Assembly (NCBI GenBank): GCA_963205235.1
Contig: CAUJIP010000049.1
Span: forward strand, 1-64,000
Length of the DNA: 64,000 nt
Reading direction: 5' to 3'
From: Pseudomonadota bacterium
Lineage (GTDB): Bacteria; Pseudomonadota; Alphaproteobacteria; Rhodobacterales; Rhodobacteraceae
Made by a program: the position numbers and the translations under genes. Every line of letters begins with the position of its first letter. Within the stretch, counting starts at the first letter, position 1. Positions 9,437 through 18,521 of the stretch are shown in pieces. The notes beneath the pieces were generated by a model. That model was not told the origin of the DNA, did no database searches, and saw nothing but the letters and a program-made list of their open reading frames with translations.

Positions 9437-10447
9437 ATGCTGCGCCTCTCCACCCTCGCGCTTCTCGCCTGTTCCGTTCCGGCACTGGCTCAAGAGATAA
9501 ACGTCTATTCCCACCGCCAGCCCGAACTGATCCAGCCCCTCGTCGACGCCTTCACCGCCGAAACCGGGATCGCCGTGAACGTGGCCTTCGTCGAAAAGGG
9601 GATGGTCGAACGGCTTCAGGCCGAGGGCGACCGCTCCCCCGCCGATCTGGTTCTGACCGTCGACATCGCCCGCCTGCTGCAGATTGCCGAAGCGGGCGTG
9701 CTGCAGCCCGTCCAGTCCGACGTGCTCGAGGCCAATATCCCCGAAAACCTGCGCGACCCGAATGACCTCTGGTTCGGCCTGACCTCTCGCGCCCGCGTAA
9801 TCTATGCCTCAACAGACCGTGTCGCCCCCGGCGAAGTGACCACCTACGAGGATCTGGCCGATCCAAAGTGGCAAGGCCGGATCTGCACCCGCTCGGGCCT
9901 GCATGACTACAACATTGCCCTCTTGGGCGCGATGATCACTCACCACGGCGACGACTATGCCACCACCTGGGCCGAGGGCCTGAAGGCCAACCTCGCCCGC
10001 AAACCCGAAGGCGGCGACCGCGATCAGGTCAAGGCCATCGCCGCCGGGGAATGCGACATCGCCCTTGGCAACACCTACTACATCGGCCAGATGCTTGCCG
10101 ACCCCGAACAGCAGCCCGCAGCCGAGGCCGTGACCATCGTCTTCCCGACCTTCGAGGACACAGGCAATGGCGGGGGCACCCACCTCAACATCTCGGGGAT
10201 AGCCATGACCAAGGCCGCCCCGAACCACGACAACGCGCTGAAGTTCATGGAATGGCTGGCCTCTGACACCGCCCAGAAGATCTATGCCGAAACGAACTTC
10301 GAATTCCCGGTCAAGGCAGGCGTCGAACGGTCGGACCTCGTCAAAAGCTGGGGCGAGTTCACCGCCGACACCACCCCCCTTGCCGCCATCGCCGCCGCCC
10401 GTCCGGACGCGCTGAAGATCATGGAAGCGATCGACTTCGACGGCTGA
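9437..10447 (+). CDS. Fe(3+) ABC transporter periplasmic binding protein (AfuA/FbpA-like)
   Basis: 336 aa. A cleavable signal peptide (to about residue 18, ending ALA-Q) precedes a type-2 periplasmic binding fold starting EINVYSHRQPELIQPLVDAF. The block NTYYIGQM near residue 213-220 supplies the paired tyrosines that bind ferric iron in FbpA-type proteins. AAAGGA precedes the ATG. Permease and ATPase genes are not adjacent, so it is an orphan binding protein here and must pair with components encoded elsewhere. A terminator follows directly. Confidence 0.88.
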   Translation: MLRLSTLALLACSVPALAQEINVYSHRQPELIQPLVDAFTAETGIAVNVAFVEKGMVERLQAEGDRSPADLVLTVDIARLLQIAEAGVLQPVQSDVLEANIPENLRDPNDLWFGLTSRARVIYASTDRVAPGEVTTYEDLADPKWQGRICTRSGLHDYNIALLGAMITHHGDDYATTWAEGLKANLARKPEGGDRDQVKAIAAGECDIALGNTYYIGQMLADPEQQPAAEAVTIVFPTFEDTGNGGGTHLNISGIAMTKAAPNHDNALKFMEWLASDTAQKIYAETNFEFPVKAGVERSDLVKSWGEFTADTTPLAAIAAARPDALKIMEAIDFDG

Positions 10448-10483
10448 TCTGACCGGATCACCAGCCGCTGCACCCGACCGACG

Positions 10484-10521
10484 CCCCTCCTGACCTGTTC
10501 AGGAGGGGTCTTCCTTTTCCC
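10484..10521 (+). terminator. Rho-independent terminator of the Fe-binding protein gene
   Basis: Perfect 10-bp stem CCCCTCCTGA / TCAGGAGGGG (10484-10493 and 10499-10508), 5-base loop, then the T-rich tail TCTTCCTTTTCCC. It begins 37 bases after the stop codon. Confidence 0.85.
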
Positions 10522-10713
10522 AAGCTCGTCTTGGAACACGCCCCCGGCAACAGGGTTGTCCAAGGTGTCCAGGCAGTTCTCCCGCACCAAGGTGGACCCG
10601 CCCGGTCAAAACCCCATTTTCCGCCGCGTGACGACATTTCCATGGCACCGGTCAACGACAGGCGCTGAATATCGACGCAGCCTTGGTCGTGGACCAGCGA
10701 AATGGAGGAAGCC

Positions 10714-11199
10714 ATGCAGGTCGGACGGCGTCTGCTAGCAGTCCTTGCAGTGGCATTCGGCATTGGCTTGCCGCCGGGATCCGCCGAAGCGCAGGATCTT
10801 TATAGGAAAGGGCATGGGCTGATCACTCGGAGTGGGGACACATGCGAAACGGAGGTCAAACACCCTGATATTCAGCTGAACGTATCGTTCCTTGATGACG
10901 AAGTCATGATCGTCATCCTTGGGGACGCGTTCCATTTCCCGCAGAAGACGGGGCGAATGTACCTCCGTTCAGAGGAAGCCGGGGTCGAGTTGAAACTTGG
11001 TTCGGCAAGCTACATGACGTTGATGATCGTCAGCAGCATGCCCTTCAAAGCGGCCGATGAGCTATTTTCCCGCCTCGTGGCAAAGAATGCGAAGACACTC
11101 GAACTTCTGGACGGCAAGCACAAGCTTCTTGCCGTGATCCCCTTCTCCGGCTTCAAACCCGCCTACAAGGCCTGGATCGCCTGCGTGAAGGCGCTCTAG
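10714..11199 (+). CDS. Small secreted protein, unknown
   Basis: 161 aa with a signal peptide (MQVGRRLLAVLAVAFGIGLPPGSAEA cleaved near residue 26). The mature part has two cysteines (near the N-terminus and in the final AWIACVKAL), which could form one disulphide. An upstream ATG at 10702 is less likely because GGAGGA sits immediately before 10714. No family recognised. It stands alone between a terminator and the nucleoside hydrolase gene. Confidence 0.7.
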   Translation: MQVGRRLLAVLAVAFGIGLPPGSAEAQDLYRKGHGLITRSGDTCETEVKHPDIQLNVSFLDDEVMIVILGDAFHFPQKTGRMYLRSEEAGVELKLGSASYMTLMIVSSMPFKAADELFSRLVAKNAKTLELLDGKHKLLAVIPFSGFKPAYKAWIACVKAL

Positions 11200-11270
11200 G
11201 TCCCGCCGGTCGCGCAAGCGTCCTGCGGCCATGATCCACCCTTCACCCCCACTGGACAAATCCCCCGGCT

Positions 11271-11301
11271 CGGGCTCTCCTTCCGGAAATAGGAGAGCCC
11301 G
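11271..11301 (+). promoter_or_regulatory. 10-bp hairpin enclosing the ribosome binding site of the nucleoside hydrolase gene
   Basis: CGGGCTCTCC (11271-11280) pairs perfectly with GGAGAGCCCG (11292-11301). The second arm contains the AGGAGAG Shine-Dalgarno sequence and ends at the base before the ATG at 11302. The 11-base loop contains the palindrome TTCCGGAA. If it forms in mRNA, the ribosome site is fully buried. Confidence 0.6.
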
Positions 11302-12234
11302 ATGCCCCGCAAGATCATCATCGACACCGACCCCGGCCAGGACGACGCCGTCGCCATCCTTCTGGCGCTGGCCAGCCCCGAGCTTGAGGTCCTCGCCCTC
11401 ACCGCCGTCGCCGGGAACGTCCCCCTGCCGCTGACCCAGCGCAACGCCCGCCAGATCGTCGAACTCGCGCGCAAATCCACGCCCGTCCACGCAGGCTGCG
11501 ACGCCCCCCTCCACCGCAAACTCGTCACCGCCGAGCATGTGCACGGCAAGACCGGCCTCGACGGCATCCCGCTCCCCGACCCCACGCTCCCCCTCCACCC
11601 GCAGCACGCCGTCGACCACCTCATCGACACCCTCCGCCAGCACCCCCCCGGCACCATCACCCTCTGCCCCCTCGGCCCCCTCACCAACATCGCCGCCGCC
11701 TTCCTGCGCGCCCCCGACATTATCCCCCGCGTCGCCGAGATCGTCCTGATGGGCGGCGCGTATTTCGAGGTCGGCAACATCACCCCCGCGGCCGAGTTCA
11801 ACATCTACGTCGACCCCGAAGCCGCCGCGATCGTCTTCAAATCCGGCGTGCCCCTGGTCGTGATGCCCCTCGACGTCACCCACAAGGCGCTCACCTCGCG
11901 CGAATGGGTGGAGGAGATGCGCAGCCTCGGCACCCCCGTCGGCCAGGCCGTCGCCTCCTGGACCGATTTCTTCGAACGCTACGACACCGCCAAATACGGG
12001 TCAGCGGGAGCCCCCCTGCACGACCCCTGCGTGATCGCCTACCTGCTGGAGCCCTCGCTCTTCACCGGCCGCCACATCAATGTGGAGATCGAGACGGGCT
12101 CCGACCTCACCCTCGGCATGACCGTCGCCGACTGGTGGCGGGTGACTGGGAGGGAGCCCAACGCGATGTTCATCGGAGGCGTGGACCGGGACGGGTTCTA
12201 CCGGCTTTTGACGGAGCGGTTGGGGAGGTTGTGA
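11302..12234 (+). CDS. Inosine-uridine-type nucleoside hydrolase
   Basis: A 310-aa cytosolic enzyme that cleaves the N-glycosidic bond of ribonucleosides for base salvage. It starts with the calcium-binding signature IIIDTDPGQDDA. Asn and Asp ligands recur in GNVPLPLTQRNA, and a second block lies around FNIYVDPEAA. Length fits the family. The exact nucleoside preference cannot be told. The DNA is unusually rich in C runs compared with neighbours. Translation may be controlled by the hairpin just upstream. Confidence 0.88.
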   Translation: MPRKIIIDTDPGQDDAVAILLALASPELEVLALTAVAGNVPLPLTQRNARQIVELARKSTPVHAGCDAPLHRKLVTAEHVHGKTGLDGIPLPDPTLPLHPQHAVDHLIDTLRQHPPGTITLCPLGPLTNIAAAFLRAPDIIPRVAEIVLMGGAYFEVGNITPAAEFNIYVDPEAAAIVFKSGVPLVVMPLDVTHKALTSREWVEEMRSLGTPVGQAVASWTDFFERYDTAKYGSAGAPLHDPCVIAYLLEPSLFTGRHINVEIETGSDLTLGMTVADWWRVTGREPNAMFIGGVDRDGFYRLLTERLGRL

Positions 12235-12253
12235 GAGGTGGGCCGATCTCCCC

Positions 12254-13690
12254 CTACTTACATAGAAAGCCGTCCCAACTTTCACCGACCTTTATGGTTT
12301 TGAGGGTATACAAACCCTCGGCTGACTTCGATTTTAGAAGGAGGCGTCCTTGTACGCCGCTGGGCTCCCACACTACAAAATCGGGGGTCCAGTAAACGCA
12401 CTCACCGTTTGGCCAATCAACTTCCGTCCAGTAACGCGAAGTCAGTTTCACCTGCCCCTCTGCGCGGCCAATATAGACTGTAGTGTCTGTCTCAACTTCT
12501 CCAGCGACTTCAGTATCGCCTGCAACACTCTTCGTACTCGACTCTCCGCTTACTTGGAAATCTTCCCACCACTGGCCCTCGTCAAATGCCCTCTGATACA
12601 CGACTTCTCCACCGGTTCCATAGATGACCAGCGTACTCGGCGCGCAGAAAAAGCTAAAATTGCCATAGCGAAAATTTCCATCCGGCAACGGAACTGCACC
12701 ACCGCAGGAAATATCGGAGGTCAAGCGCATCGAACGAACGCGCTTTGTGAACTCCTCACCCTCTTCCAACGTGTCAAACTTGATCCAGACTTGCGCGCCA
12801 CGAGAGGACGCCCGAGCTTTGGGAAAGGCGAATTCTTGATACTCGCAGCCGCCATTCGAGTCCCAGTCAAATTCCACAGCAGGTGCGGGCTCGTCGTCAG
12901 TATTCAGAACCGCTTGCACCATCACGCAGAAGGCCAATCGATTTCGATCGAAATCATATTCGCCAACTCCAACCGGTGCGCCGGTGAACTTGAAGGCAAT
13001 CTCATCTGAAGCGCGATCTAATTCTGCAACGTTTTCAAGAAGCTTCTCACGAAACTCCTTCTTTTCCCGTCGCTCTGCAAATTCATCGGAGAACTCTGGC
13101 CATCGTTTCGAATTTTCGATTTTCTCGATGGGCCAGTCCTTCCAAACCATCATCGCACTGAAATCATCAGTTGTGATATCGAAGTTCTGGACGAGCACAT
13201 ACCGGTCGCCCCCGAAAAGGCCCTCGAACTCGGCAAGGAGCGAACCCACGTCGCGCGCCTCGCGATCTACGTCAACAAGTTGTCCTAAAATCTGATAGCC
13301 GTACGACGGCTTCTCAGGGTCCTGCCATGAAAACTGGTAGGCAAGCTGTCCTACCCCTTCTGACACTTCGACAATTACTTCACCGATGGCGACGCAACCC
13401 TCTGATGACCCTGCGGAAAGGACATAATTGTACATTCGCCTCTCTTCACTGTTTCGATTTATGGGTGTCAACGTGCCCTGACATAGCCAGGATACATCGG
13501 GTGGTACTGGATTCGAAACCAACAAGCCGTTCCCCGCAGAGTCTAAACTCATTGTCACAACGAAAGAAGAACCATCACCGTTTTGGATAGTCCCCGAATA
13601 GACTTTGTCGGATAGCGGCCTACCATCTTCTGCAAGTGCGATCCCAGGAATAAGAACCGATACAAGAACCAGAACAAAACGGCGCATCAT
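12254..13690 (-). CDS. Secreted protein of unknown function, A+T-rich gene
   Basis: 478 aa with a signal peptide (MMRRFVLVLVSVLIPGIALA). The mature protein is acidic, rich in aromatic residues and strand-like segments, and contains no motif I recognise. It may be built of beta-sandwich units (for example YSGTIQNGDGSSFVVTMSLDSAGNGLLV). GGAG lies 5 bases before the first ATG. By eye the gene is clearly richer in A+T than its neighbours and uses codons such as AAA, GAA, TCT and ATA more often, which suggests acquisition by transfer. It lies between the nucleoside hydrolase and a toxin-antitoxin pair. Confidence 0.75.
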   Translation of the reverse strand: MMRRFVLVLVSVLIPGIALAEDGRPLSDKVYSGTIQNGDGSSFVVTMSLDSAGNGLLVSNPVPPDVSWLCQGTLTPINRNSEERRMYNYVLSAGSSEGCVAIGEVIVEVSEGVGQLAYQFSWQDPEKPSYGYQILGQLVDVDREARDVGSLLAEFEGLFGGDRYVLVQNFDITTDDFSAMMVWKDWPIEKIENSKRWPEFSDEFAERREKKEFREKLLENVAELDRASDEIAFKFTGAPVGVGEYDFDRNRLAFCVMVQAVLNTDDEPAPAVEFDWDSNGGCEYQEFAFPKARASSRGAQVWIKFDTLEEGEEFTKRVRSMRLTSDISCGGAVPLPDGNFRYGNFSFFCAPSTLVIYGTGGEVVYQRAFDEGQWWEDFQVSGESSTKSVAGDTEVAGEVETDTTVYIGRAEGQVKLTSRYWTEVDWPNGECVYWTPDFVVWEPSGVQGRLLLKSKSAEGLYTLKTIKVGESWDGFLCK

Positions 13691-13791
13691 ACCTTCTCCG
13701 CTGAAGCAAAACCAACGTCAAACCCCCAAAACCATAACAAGAGTCGGTTTGATGTCTACAGATTTTCGCGCAATCCATAGAGAGCTTGATC

Positions 13792-14283
13792 TCACGCCCC
13801 CACCAACATCTCCACCGGCAGCCACAACACCCTCCCGTCCTCCGGGAAGGCCATGAACTCCGCCTGTCGCAGATACCACCCCTTTGCGGCCTCGTCCTTG
13901 GCCTGCACCAGCACCGCCGCGATGCCGATCACGCCAGCGGCCCCCGCGATCCGGCGCAGCGCGTCTGCCAGAAGGTCGGCCCCAAGGCCCTTGCCCGCAT
14001 AAGCCCGGTCCACCGCCAGCCGCCCGATCACCGCCACCGGCACAGACTCCGGAGCATTCCGGCGCGGCTTCCCCGGCACCGGCGCCCGCTCGACCGCTCC
14101 GGCGGAAATGCAATAGAACCCCGCCACCCGCGCGCCCTCGCACAGCACATAGGTCCGCGAGAACCGGCTTTCGTTCCGAAGGGCGCGCTGCCGCAGCCAG
14201 TCGTCCAGCACCGGCACCCCACAGTCGAACTGGGAAAGGTCATGCGCGGGGCTGATCGGTTCGGGTGCGCGCAGCCCGCTCAC
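13792..14283 (-). CDS. GNAT-fold acetyltransferase toxin (TacT/AtaT-like)
   Basis: About 163 aa. This GNAT group acetylates aminoacyl-tRNA and blocks translation when its antitoxin is lost. The start DLSQFDCGVPVLDDWLRQRAL, the acetyl-CoA loop RAYAGKGLG (about 93-101) and the C-terminal GWYLRQAEF with a conserved tyrosine (about 137) are typical. I choose the GTG at 14283, which overlaps the antitoxin stop as GTGA. A TTG at 14292 is the other option. The strict overlap ensures coupled synthesis. Confidence 0.86.
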   Translation of the reverse strand: MSGLRAPEPISPAHDLSQFDCGVPVLDDWLRQRALRNESRFSRTYVLCEGARVAGFYCISAGAVERAPVPGKPRRNAPESVPVAVIGRLAVDRAYAGKGLGADLLADALRRIAGAAGVIGIAAVLVQAKDEAAKGWYLRQAEFMAFPEDGRVLWLPVEMLVGA

Positions 14284-14597
14284 CTGTCCCAAGCCGGTTT
14301 CCGCGCCATCAAGGCCCGCAGCTTCGGTCCCGGCGGGGCTGGGTTGTCCAGCGCCTGCGTAAAGGCGTCATAGCCCTGATCCCCCAGCGAAAACATCCGC
14401 CGATCCAAGAGCACATCCATCGCCTGCCGCCGCGCGGTGTCGATCATGAATTCGGTCCGGGTCTTGCCCAGAACCGCCGCCGCCTCATCGATCAGCGCCC
14501 GCGCATGGGCATCGATGCGCAAGTTGATGCTCCCCTTTTCTGCCGGGGCGGCAGCGAAGGGCGCGGGAGATTCGGCAAGGCCAGAGCGTTTCATCAT
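14280..14597 (-). CDS. DUF1778-type (TacA-like) ribbon-helix-helix antitoxin
   Basis: 105 aa. The central INLRIDAHARALIDEAAAVLGKTRTEFMIDTARRQA is a ribbon-helix-helix DNA-binding domain. The C-terminal tail (from about residue 65) would wrap and inhibit the GNAT toxin. It is somewhat longer than typical TacA at the N-terminus. AGGGTGAG precedes two adjacent ATGs (14597 and 14594). Members of this family repress their own promoter. A perfect TTGACA lies on the minus strand at 14633-14628. Confidence 0.87.
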   Translation of the reverse strand: MMKRSGLAESPAPFAAAPAEKGSINLRIDAHARALIDEAAAVLGKTRTEFMIDTARRQAMDVLLDRRMFSLGDQGYDAFTQALDNPAPPGPKLRALMARKPAWDR

Positions 14598-14636
14598 ACG
14601 CTCACCCTACAATCCCTGTATCCACAATGTCAATAC

Positions 14637-14658
14637 GTAGGTCGGGGTTCACCCCGAC
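14637..14658 (+). repeat. REP-like palindrome with GTAG foot
   Basis: GTAG followed by the perfect hairpin GTCGGGG-TTCA-CCCCGAC. A GTAG tetranucleotide next to a G+C-rich palindrome is the layout of REP sequences mobilised by RAYT transposases. No RAYT gene is in the window. A chance hairpin or a promoter-linked operator remains possible. Confidence 0.45.
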
Positions 14659-14769
14659 TCCCCCTCCCCCCAAACCCCTAACAACCCCCTAATGTCCACA
14701 CCCAACCCCTTGAAATCCTTACCCTCGAAACCCTGCCCACGCGTGGGCAGACCCCCTTGCGGCCCCCAC

Positions 14770-15786
14770 CTACCCCAGCGGGAGGACCACCGAAAACCGG
14801 CTCCCCTCGCCCACCACAGACTCCACCCGCAGCCACCCCCGGTGCCGCCCGATGATGTGTTTCACGATGGCCAGCCCCAGCCCCGTCCCCCCCATCTCGC
14901 GGGACCGATGCGAATCGACCCGGTAGAACCTTTCCGTCAGCCGAGGCAGGTGGACCGGATCGATCCCCTCGCCCTGATCGGCCACCTCGACCCGCACCGC
15001 CGCCCCCCGCGCCGTCTCCTCCGGGGTCAGAGAAACCCGCACCACCTGCCCCGCCGCCCCGTATTTCAGCGCGTTCTCGATCAGGTTGGTGAAGACCTGC
15101 ACCAGCTGGTCCGCATCCCCCGGCACCGTGACCGGATCGCCGGTCAGGTCGACCCGTGCGCCGGTTTTCTCGGCGGTCCCCTTCAGCGACCCGATCACCC
15201 GCTCCAGCAGCCCCCGCAGTTCCACCCGGTCTTTCGGGCGGACCCTCTCATTCGCCTCGACCTGGGAAAGCTGCAGAAGATCGCGCACCAACCGGTTCAT
15301 CCGCCCCGCCTCGGTCTCCATGATCCCCAGGAACATTTCGCGAGCTTTCGGGTCATCCTTGGCCGCGTTCCGCAGGGTTTCGATGAACCCCATCAAGGCG
15401 GTCAGCGGGGTGCGCAGTTCATGGCTGACGTTGGCCACGAAATCCCGCCGCACCGCATCAATTTTCTCTTCCTCGCCGATGTCGCGGAAGACGCAGAGCA
15501 CCAGCCCCCCACCCTGGGCCGAGACGGTGACCTGGAACACCTCCTCCTGCCCGTCCCGCCGCAACGGCAGGCGAACCTGCTGCACCCCAGCGCCGCGCAG
15601 GGCAAGACCGATGCCTTCCAGGACTGCCGGAGCGCGGACGGCAAAGGCGGGGTTCCGGCCAATCATCCCTTCACCGAACACCGAGGTGGCAAGCCCGTTG
15701 CAGGCCAGGATCCGGTCTTCTCCCTCGACAAGAAGCGCGGGCATCGGCAAGCCGTCCAGAAATCGTTGCAATCCGCCGCTATCCAT
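14770..15786 (-). CDS. PhoR-like sensor histidine kinase
   Basis: 338 aa without transmembrane segments. An N-terminal PAS-like sensor region (about 1-110) is followed by a HisKA dimerisation domain with the phospho-accepting VSHELRTPL. The HATPase domain follows with the N box NLIENALKYG and the G boxes DQGEGID and GGTGLGLAIVKHIIGRH. Sequence character is closest to PhoR of phosphate regulation. The start at 15786 has GGGAGGTG upstream. No phoB, phoU or pst genes are adjacent, so the partner is uncertain. Confidence 0.85.
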   Translation of the reverse strand: MDSGGLQRFLDGLPMPALLVEGEDRILACNGLATSVFGEGMIGRNPAFAVRAPAVLEGIGLALRGAGVQQVRLPLRRDGQEEVFQVTVSAQGGGLVLCVFRDIGEEEKIDAVRRDFVANVSHELRTPLTALMGFIETLRNAAKDDPKAREMFLGIMETEAGRMNRLVRDLLQLSQVEANERVRPKDRVELRGLLERVIGSLKGTAEKTGARVDLTGDPVTVPGDADQLVQVFTNLIENALKYGAAGQVVRVSLTPEETARGAAVRVEVADQGEGIDPVHLPRLTERFYRVDSHRSREMGGTGLGLAIVKHIIGRHRGWLRVESVVGEGSRFSVVLPLG

Positions 15787-15985
15787 TGCGTCACCTCCCA
15801 CCAGTCTTCCGGTCGCGCCGGTCCGTCTGTCAGTCGCTACCTGCCAGACAATCTTGGAAAATCAATCGCATTGATTGCGATTCGAAGGTATTCACGCTAT
15901 GATAATCACTGGGCATGATCGGCACGTCCCTCTGAACCCAGAAGGGCATGGTCAGGCTGCCACTTTCGGAGGTGTCAGGCGGTTC

Positions 15986-16315
15986 ATGTCTGCTTCGATC
16001 AGATGCCTCGTCATAGGATTGCCGACCGCGCGCATTGCCGAGCGCAACCAGCGACTTTCCGAGGCTGTTTCTATCCGTTATTCCGAGATGTCCGATTACC
16101 TGCCGTTGCCGCCAAACCTTGAGCTGGTGGTGGCCCCGCTGTTTTCCAGCGACTTCGACGCGATGGAGCTGATCGATTTCATCGGGTCCAAGGGATACCG
16201 CGGCAATGTCCGCATTGTGGCACCGGCCCTGCCGAACCGCAGCATCGTCTTGCGTGAGTTGCGCACGCATGCGGTCCGCAAGGGCATCACGATCGAAATG
16301 GTAGACGAGGTCTGA
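15986..16315 (+). CDS. Small conserved protein, response-regulator-like fold suspected
   Basis: 109 aa. The pattern of short hydrophobic strands and helices (IRCLVIGLP, LELVVAPLF, NVRIVAPALP) ending in GITIEMVDEV resembles a receiver-type Rossmann fold. No phosphorylatable Asp is placed where one would expect it. An upstream frame reaches 15875, but its extra residues look non-native. The gene is divergent from the PhoR-like kinase, so a regulatory link is possible but unproven. Confidence 0.5.
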   Translation: MSASIRCLVIGLPTARIAERNQRLSEAVSIRYSEMSDYLPLPPNLELVVAPLFSSDFDAMELIDFIGSKGYRGNVRIVAPALPNRSIVLRELRTHAVRKGITIEMVDEV

Positions 16316-16320
16316 AACCC

Positions 16321-16839
16321 TCATGTGGCGCGAAGGCCGGCGGCGAAGCGGCGGGCATTGGCGCGGTAGCCGGCGGCAGAGGCGCGAAGGCGGGCAAGAC
16401 CGGCCTCATCCAGCTGCCGAACCACCTTGCCCGGCGCGCCCATCACAAGGCTGCCATCGGGAATAACTTTCCCCTCGGTGATCAGCGCCCCGGCCCCGAT
16501 CAGGCAGCCTTTGCCTATCTTTGCCCCGTTCAGGATCGTCGCCCCCATGCCGATCAGACTGCCTTCCCCGATGATGCAGCCATGCAGCATGGCTTTGTGC
16601 CCGATGGTGCAATCGGCGCCGATGATCAGGGGAAAGCCCATGTCGGTATGAAACACACAGTTTTCCTGCACGTTTGAGCCGCGCCCGACCCGGATTTCCT
16701 CGTTGTCGCCGCGCAGGGTGGCGCCGAACCAGATCGAGGCTTCATCCTCGACAACGATTTTGCCAATCAGGTTGGCATCCGGGGCGACCCAGGCAGAGGC
16801 CGCGATCTGCGGGGCGATACCGTCGAGGGAATAGATCAT
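16321..16839 (-). CDS. Gamma carbonic anhydrase family protein
   Basis: 172 aa with a left-handed beta-helix built of hexapeptide repeats (for example [53 protein letters not shown]). Histidines at HTD, GHK and HGC provide the zinc site of gamma carbonic anhydrases (YrdA/PaaY type). Enzyme activity in this subgroup varies. The start overlaps the gmk stop as ATGA (16836-16839), so it is the last gene of a yicC-gmk unit. Confidence 0.85.
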   Translation of the reverse strand: MIYSLDGIAPQIAASAWVAPDANLIGKIVVEDEASIWFGATLRGDNEEIRVGRGSNVQENCVFHTDMGFPLIIGADCTIGHKAMLHGCIIGEGSLIGMGATILNGAKIGKGCLIGAGALITEGKVIPDGSLVMGAPGKVVRQLDEAGLARLRASAAGYRANARRFAAGLRAT

Positions 16840-17480
16840 CGGGCTTCAAACTCCGTATTCAGGCCACGCACAAAGGCGGAAAGCCCCGGCTGGCGGTCGC
16901 GTTGCAGCCGTTCGGCGATCAGGATCGTCTTCAATTGCTCGAAAGTCTGGGCAAGGTCTTCGTTGACCAAGACATAGTCATATTCGGCCCAATGGCTGAT
17001 CTCGTCGCGGGATTTTGCCATCCGGCCAGCGATCACCTCGTCGCTGTCCTGACCCCGGCTGCGCAGGCGGCGGTCCAGTTCGGCAATCGAGGGCGGCAGG
17101 ATGAAGATCGACACGACATCGTCGCGCATCGCCTGTTTGACCTGCTGACCGCCCTGCCAGTCGATGTCGAAGACGGTGTCAGTTCCGGCCTTCATCGCCG
17201 CTTCGACCGGGCCGCGCGGGCTGCCGTAGAGATTGCCGAAAACCTCGGCATGTTCCAGCATGTCGCCTGCCTTGACCATCGCTTCGAATTCGGTGCGGCT
17301 GCGGAAAAAGTATTCGCGCCCGTCCTCTTCGCCCGGTCGGGGCGCGCGGGTGGTGGCCGAGACCGAAAACCGCATGGTCGGGTCCCAGGTCATCAGCATC
17401 CGGGACAGCGTGGATTTGCCAGCGCCCGACGGCGAGGAAAGGATCAGAAGAAGCCCGCGCCGAACTGAAGCAAACGTCAT
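16836..17480 (-). CDS. gmk: Guanylate kinase
   Basis: Phosphorylates GMP to GDP with ATP. The 214-aa protein has the P-loop SSPSGAGKS (15-23), the GMP-binding region [19 protein letters not shown] and the lid and core segment [12 protein letters not shown]. It lies 3 bases downstream of yicC, an arrangement common in proteobacteria. Confidence 0.97.
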   Translation of the reverse strand: MTFASVRRGLLLILSSPSGAGKSTLSRMLMTWDPTMRFSVSATTRAPRPGEEDGREYFFRSRTEFEAMVKAGDMLEHAEVFGNLYGSPRGPVEAAMKAGTDTVFDIDWQGGQQVKQAMRDDVVSIFILPPSIAELDRRLRSRGQDSDEVIAGRMAKSRDEISHWAEYDYVLVNEDLAQTFEQLKTILIAERLQRDRQPGLSAFVRGLNTEFEAR

Positions 17481-17483
17481 CGG

Positions 17484-18377
17484 TTATTCCACATTCTGGA
17501 CCTGTTCGCGCATCTGATCGATCACGGTTTTCAGGTCAAGGCCGATCCGGGTCAGCGTCAGCGACTGCGCCTTGGAACACAAGGTATTCGCCTCGCGCAT
17601 GAATTCCTGCATCAGGAAATCCAGTTTGCGGCCCACCCCTGCCGCATCGGTCAGATGCGCCCGCGCGGCGCTGACATGGGCGGCAAGGCGGTCAAGCTCC
17701 TCGGTGATGTCGGTCTTGACGGCCAGAAGCGCCAGTTCCTGCGCCAGTCGGGCGGGGTCCATCGCCTCGGTCACGCCAAGGATCTTGGCGACGGCCTGAC
17801 GCAGCGTGTCGGCCTGGGTGTCGGCGCGGGTCTGGACTTCGGCCTTTGCGGCATTGGTCAGGTCGGCGATCCTGTCGATCTGGCTGCCAAGCACCGTGGC
17901 CAAGGCAGCGCCCTCTTTCGCGCGCATCGCGGTGAAATCGGCCAGCAATGCCGGAAGGTCGGCCAAGATGGCCTGACGCAGCGGCGCAGTGTCGGTTTCC
18001 TGCTGGGTAGCATCGATCACCCCGCGCAGAGTCAGCACATCGGCCGAGGTCGGTTGGCGCAGGGTGACGCCCTTTTCCATCGCGACCGCCTCGATCCGGC
18101 CAATCGCGGCAAGCGCGGCGGCAAGGCCGGTTTCGTTCAGCCGGAACGCTGTGTCATCGCGGCCTTCATCCTGGCTGACTTTCAGGGTCAGGTTGACGTT
18201 GCCACGGGCAACCTGCTTTTGCAGGTCGGCGCGGATTGCGGCTTCCAGCCCGTCGATCCAGTCGGGCACCCGCAGACGCAGATCAAGCCCCTTGCCGTTC
18301 ACCGACCGCAGGTCCCAGACCCAGGCATAACCCAAGCCCGCCCCCCGCCTTGCGGCAAAACCTGTCATCGAGATCAT
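17484..18377 (-). CDS. yicC: YicC/YloC family endoribonuclease
   Basis: 297 aa. The family cleaves RNA and in E. coli affects the sRNA RyhB. The N-terminus MISMTGFAARRG and SVNGKGLDLRLRVP, and the C-terminal block ELDRLAAHVSAARAHL...GRKLDFLMQEFMREANTL, are diagnostic. It is the first gene of the yicC-gmk-gamma carbonic anhydrase unit. Confidence 0.93.
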   Translation of the reverse strand: MISMTGFAARRGAGLGYAWVWDLRSVNGKGLDLRLRVPDWIDGLEAAIRADLQKQVARGNVNLTLKVSQDEGRDDTAFRLNETGLAAALAAIGRIEAVAMEKGVTLRQPTSADVLTLRGVIDATQQETDTAPLRQAILADLPALLADFTAMRAKEGAALATVLGSQIDRIADLTNAAKAEVQTRADTQADTLRQAVAKILGVTEAMDPARLAQELALLAVKTDITEELDRLAAHVSAARAHLTDAAGVGRKLDFLMQEFMREANTLCSKAQSLTLTRIGLDLKTVIDQMREQVQNVE

Positions 18378-18521
18378 GCGGTCCTTTCAGCGCCGCCGGG
18401 GCGCGGTGTTTACCATTTGAATAGATTTTCGACCGAATCTGCACGACCCGGGCTACCTTCCTTTCATGGCGCGGTGGGCAGTCAGCCCGCAAGGGGTGCC
18501 AGTGGGATGGAGGATTGAAAG

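Noticed and set aside
14598-14769. Transposase remnant near the REP-like palindrome
   Set aside because: No coding frame or inverted terminal repeats in the flanks; only C-rich low-complexity DNA.
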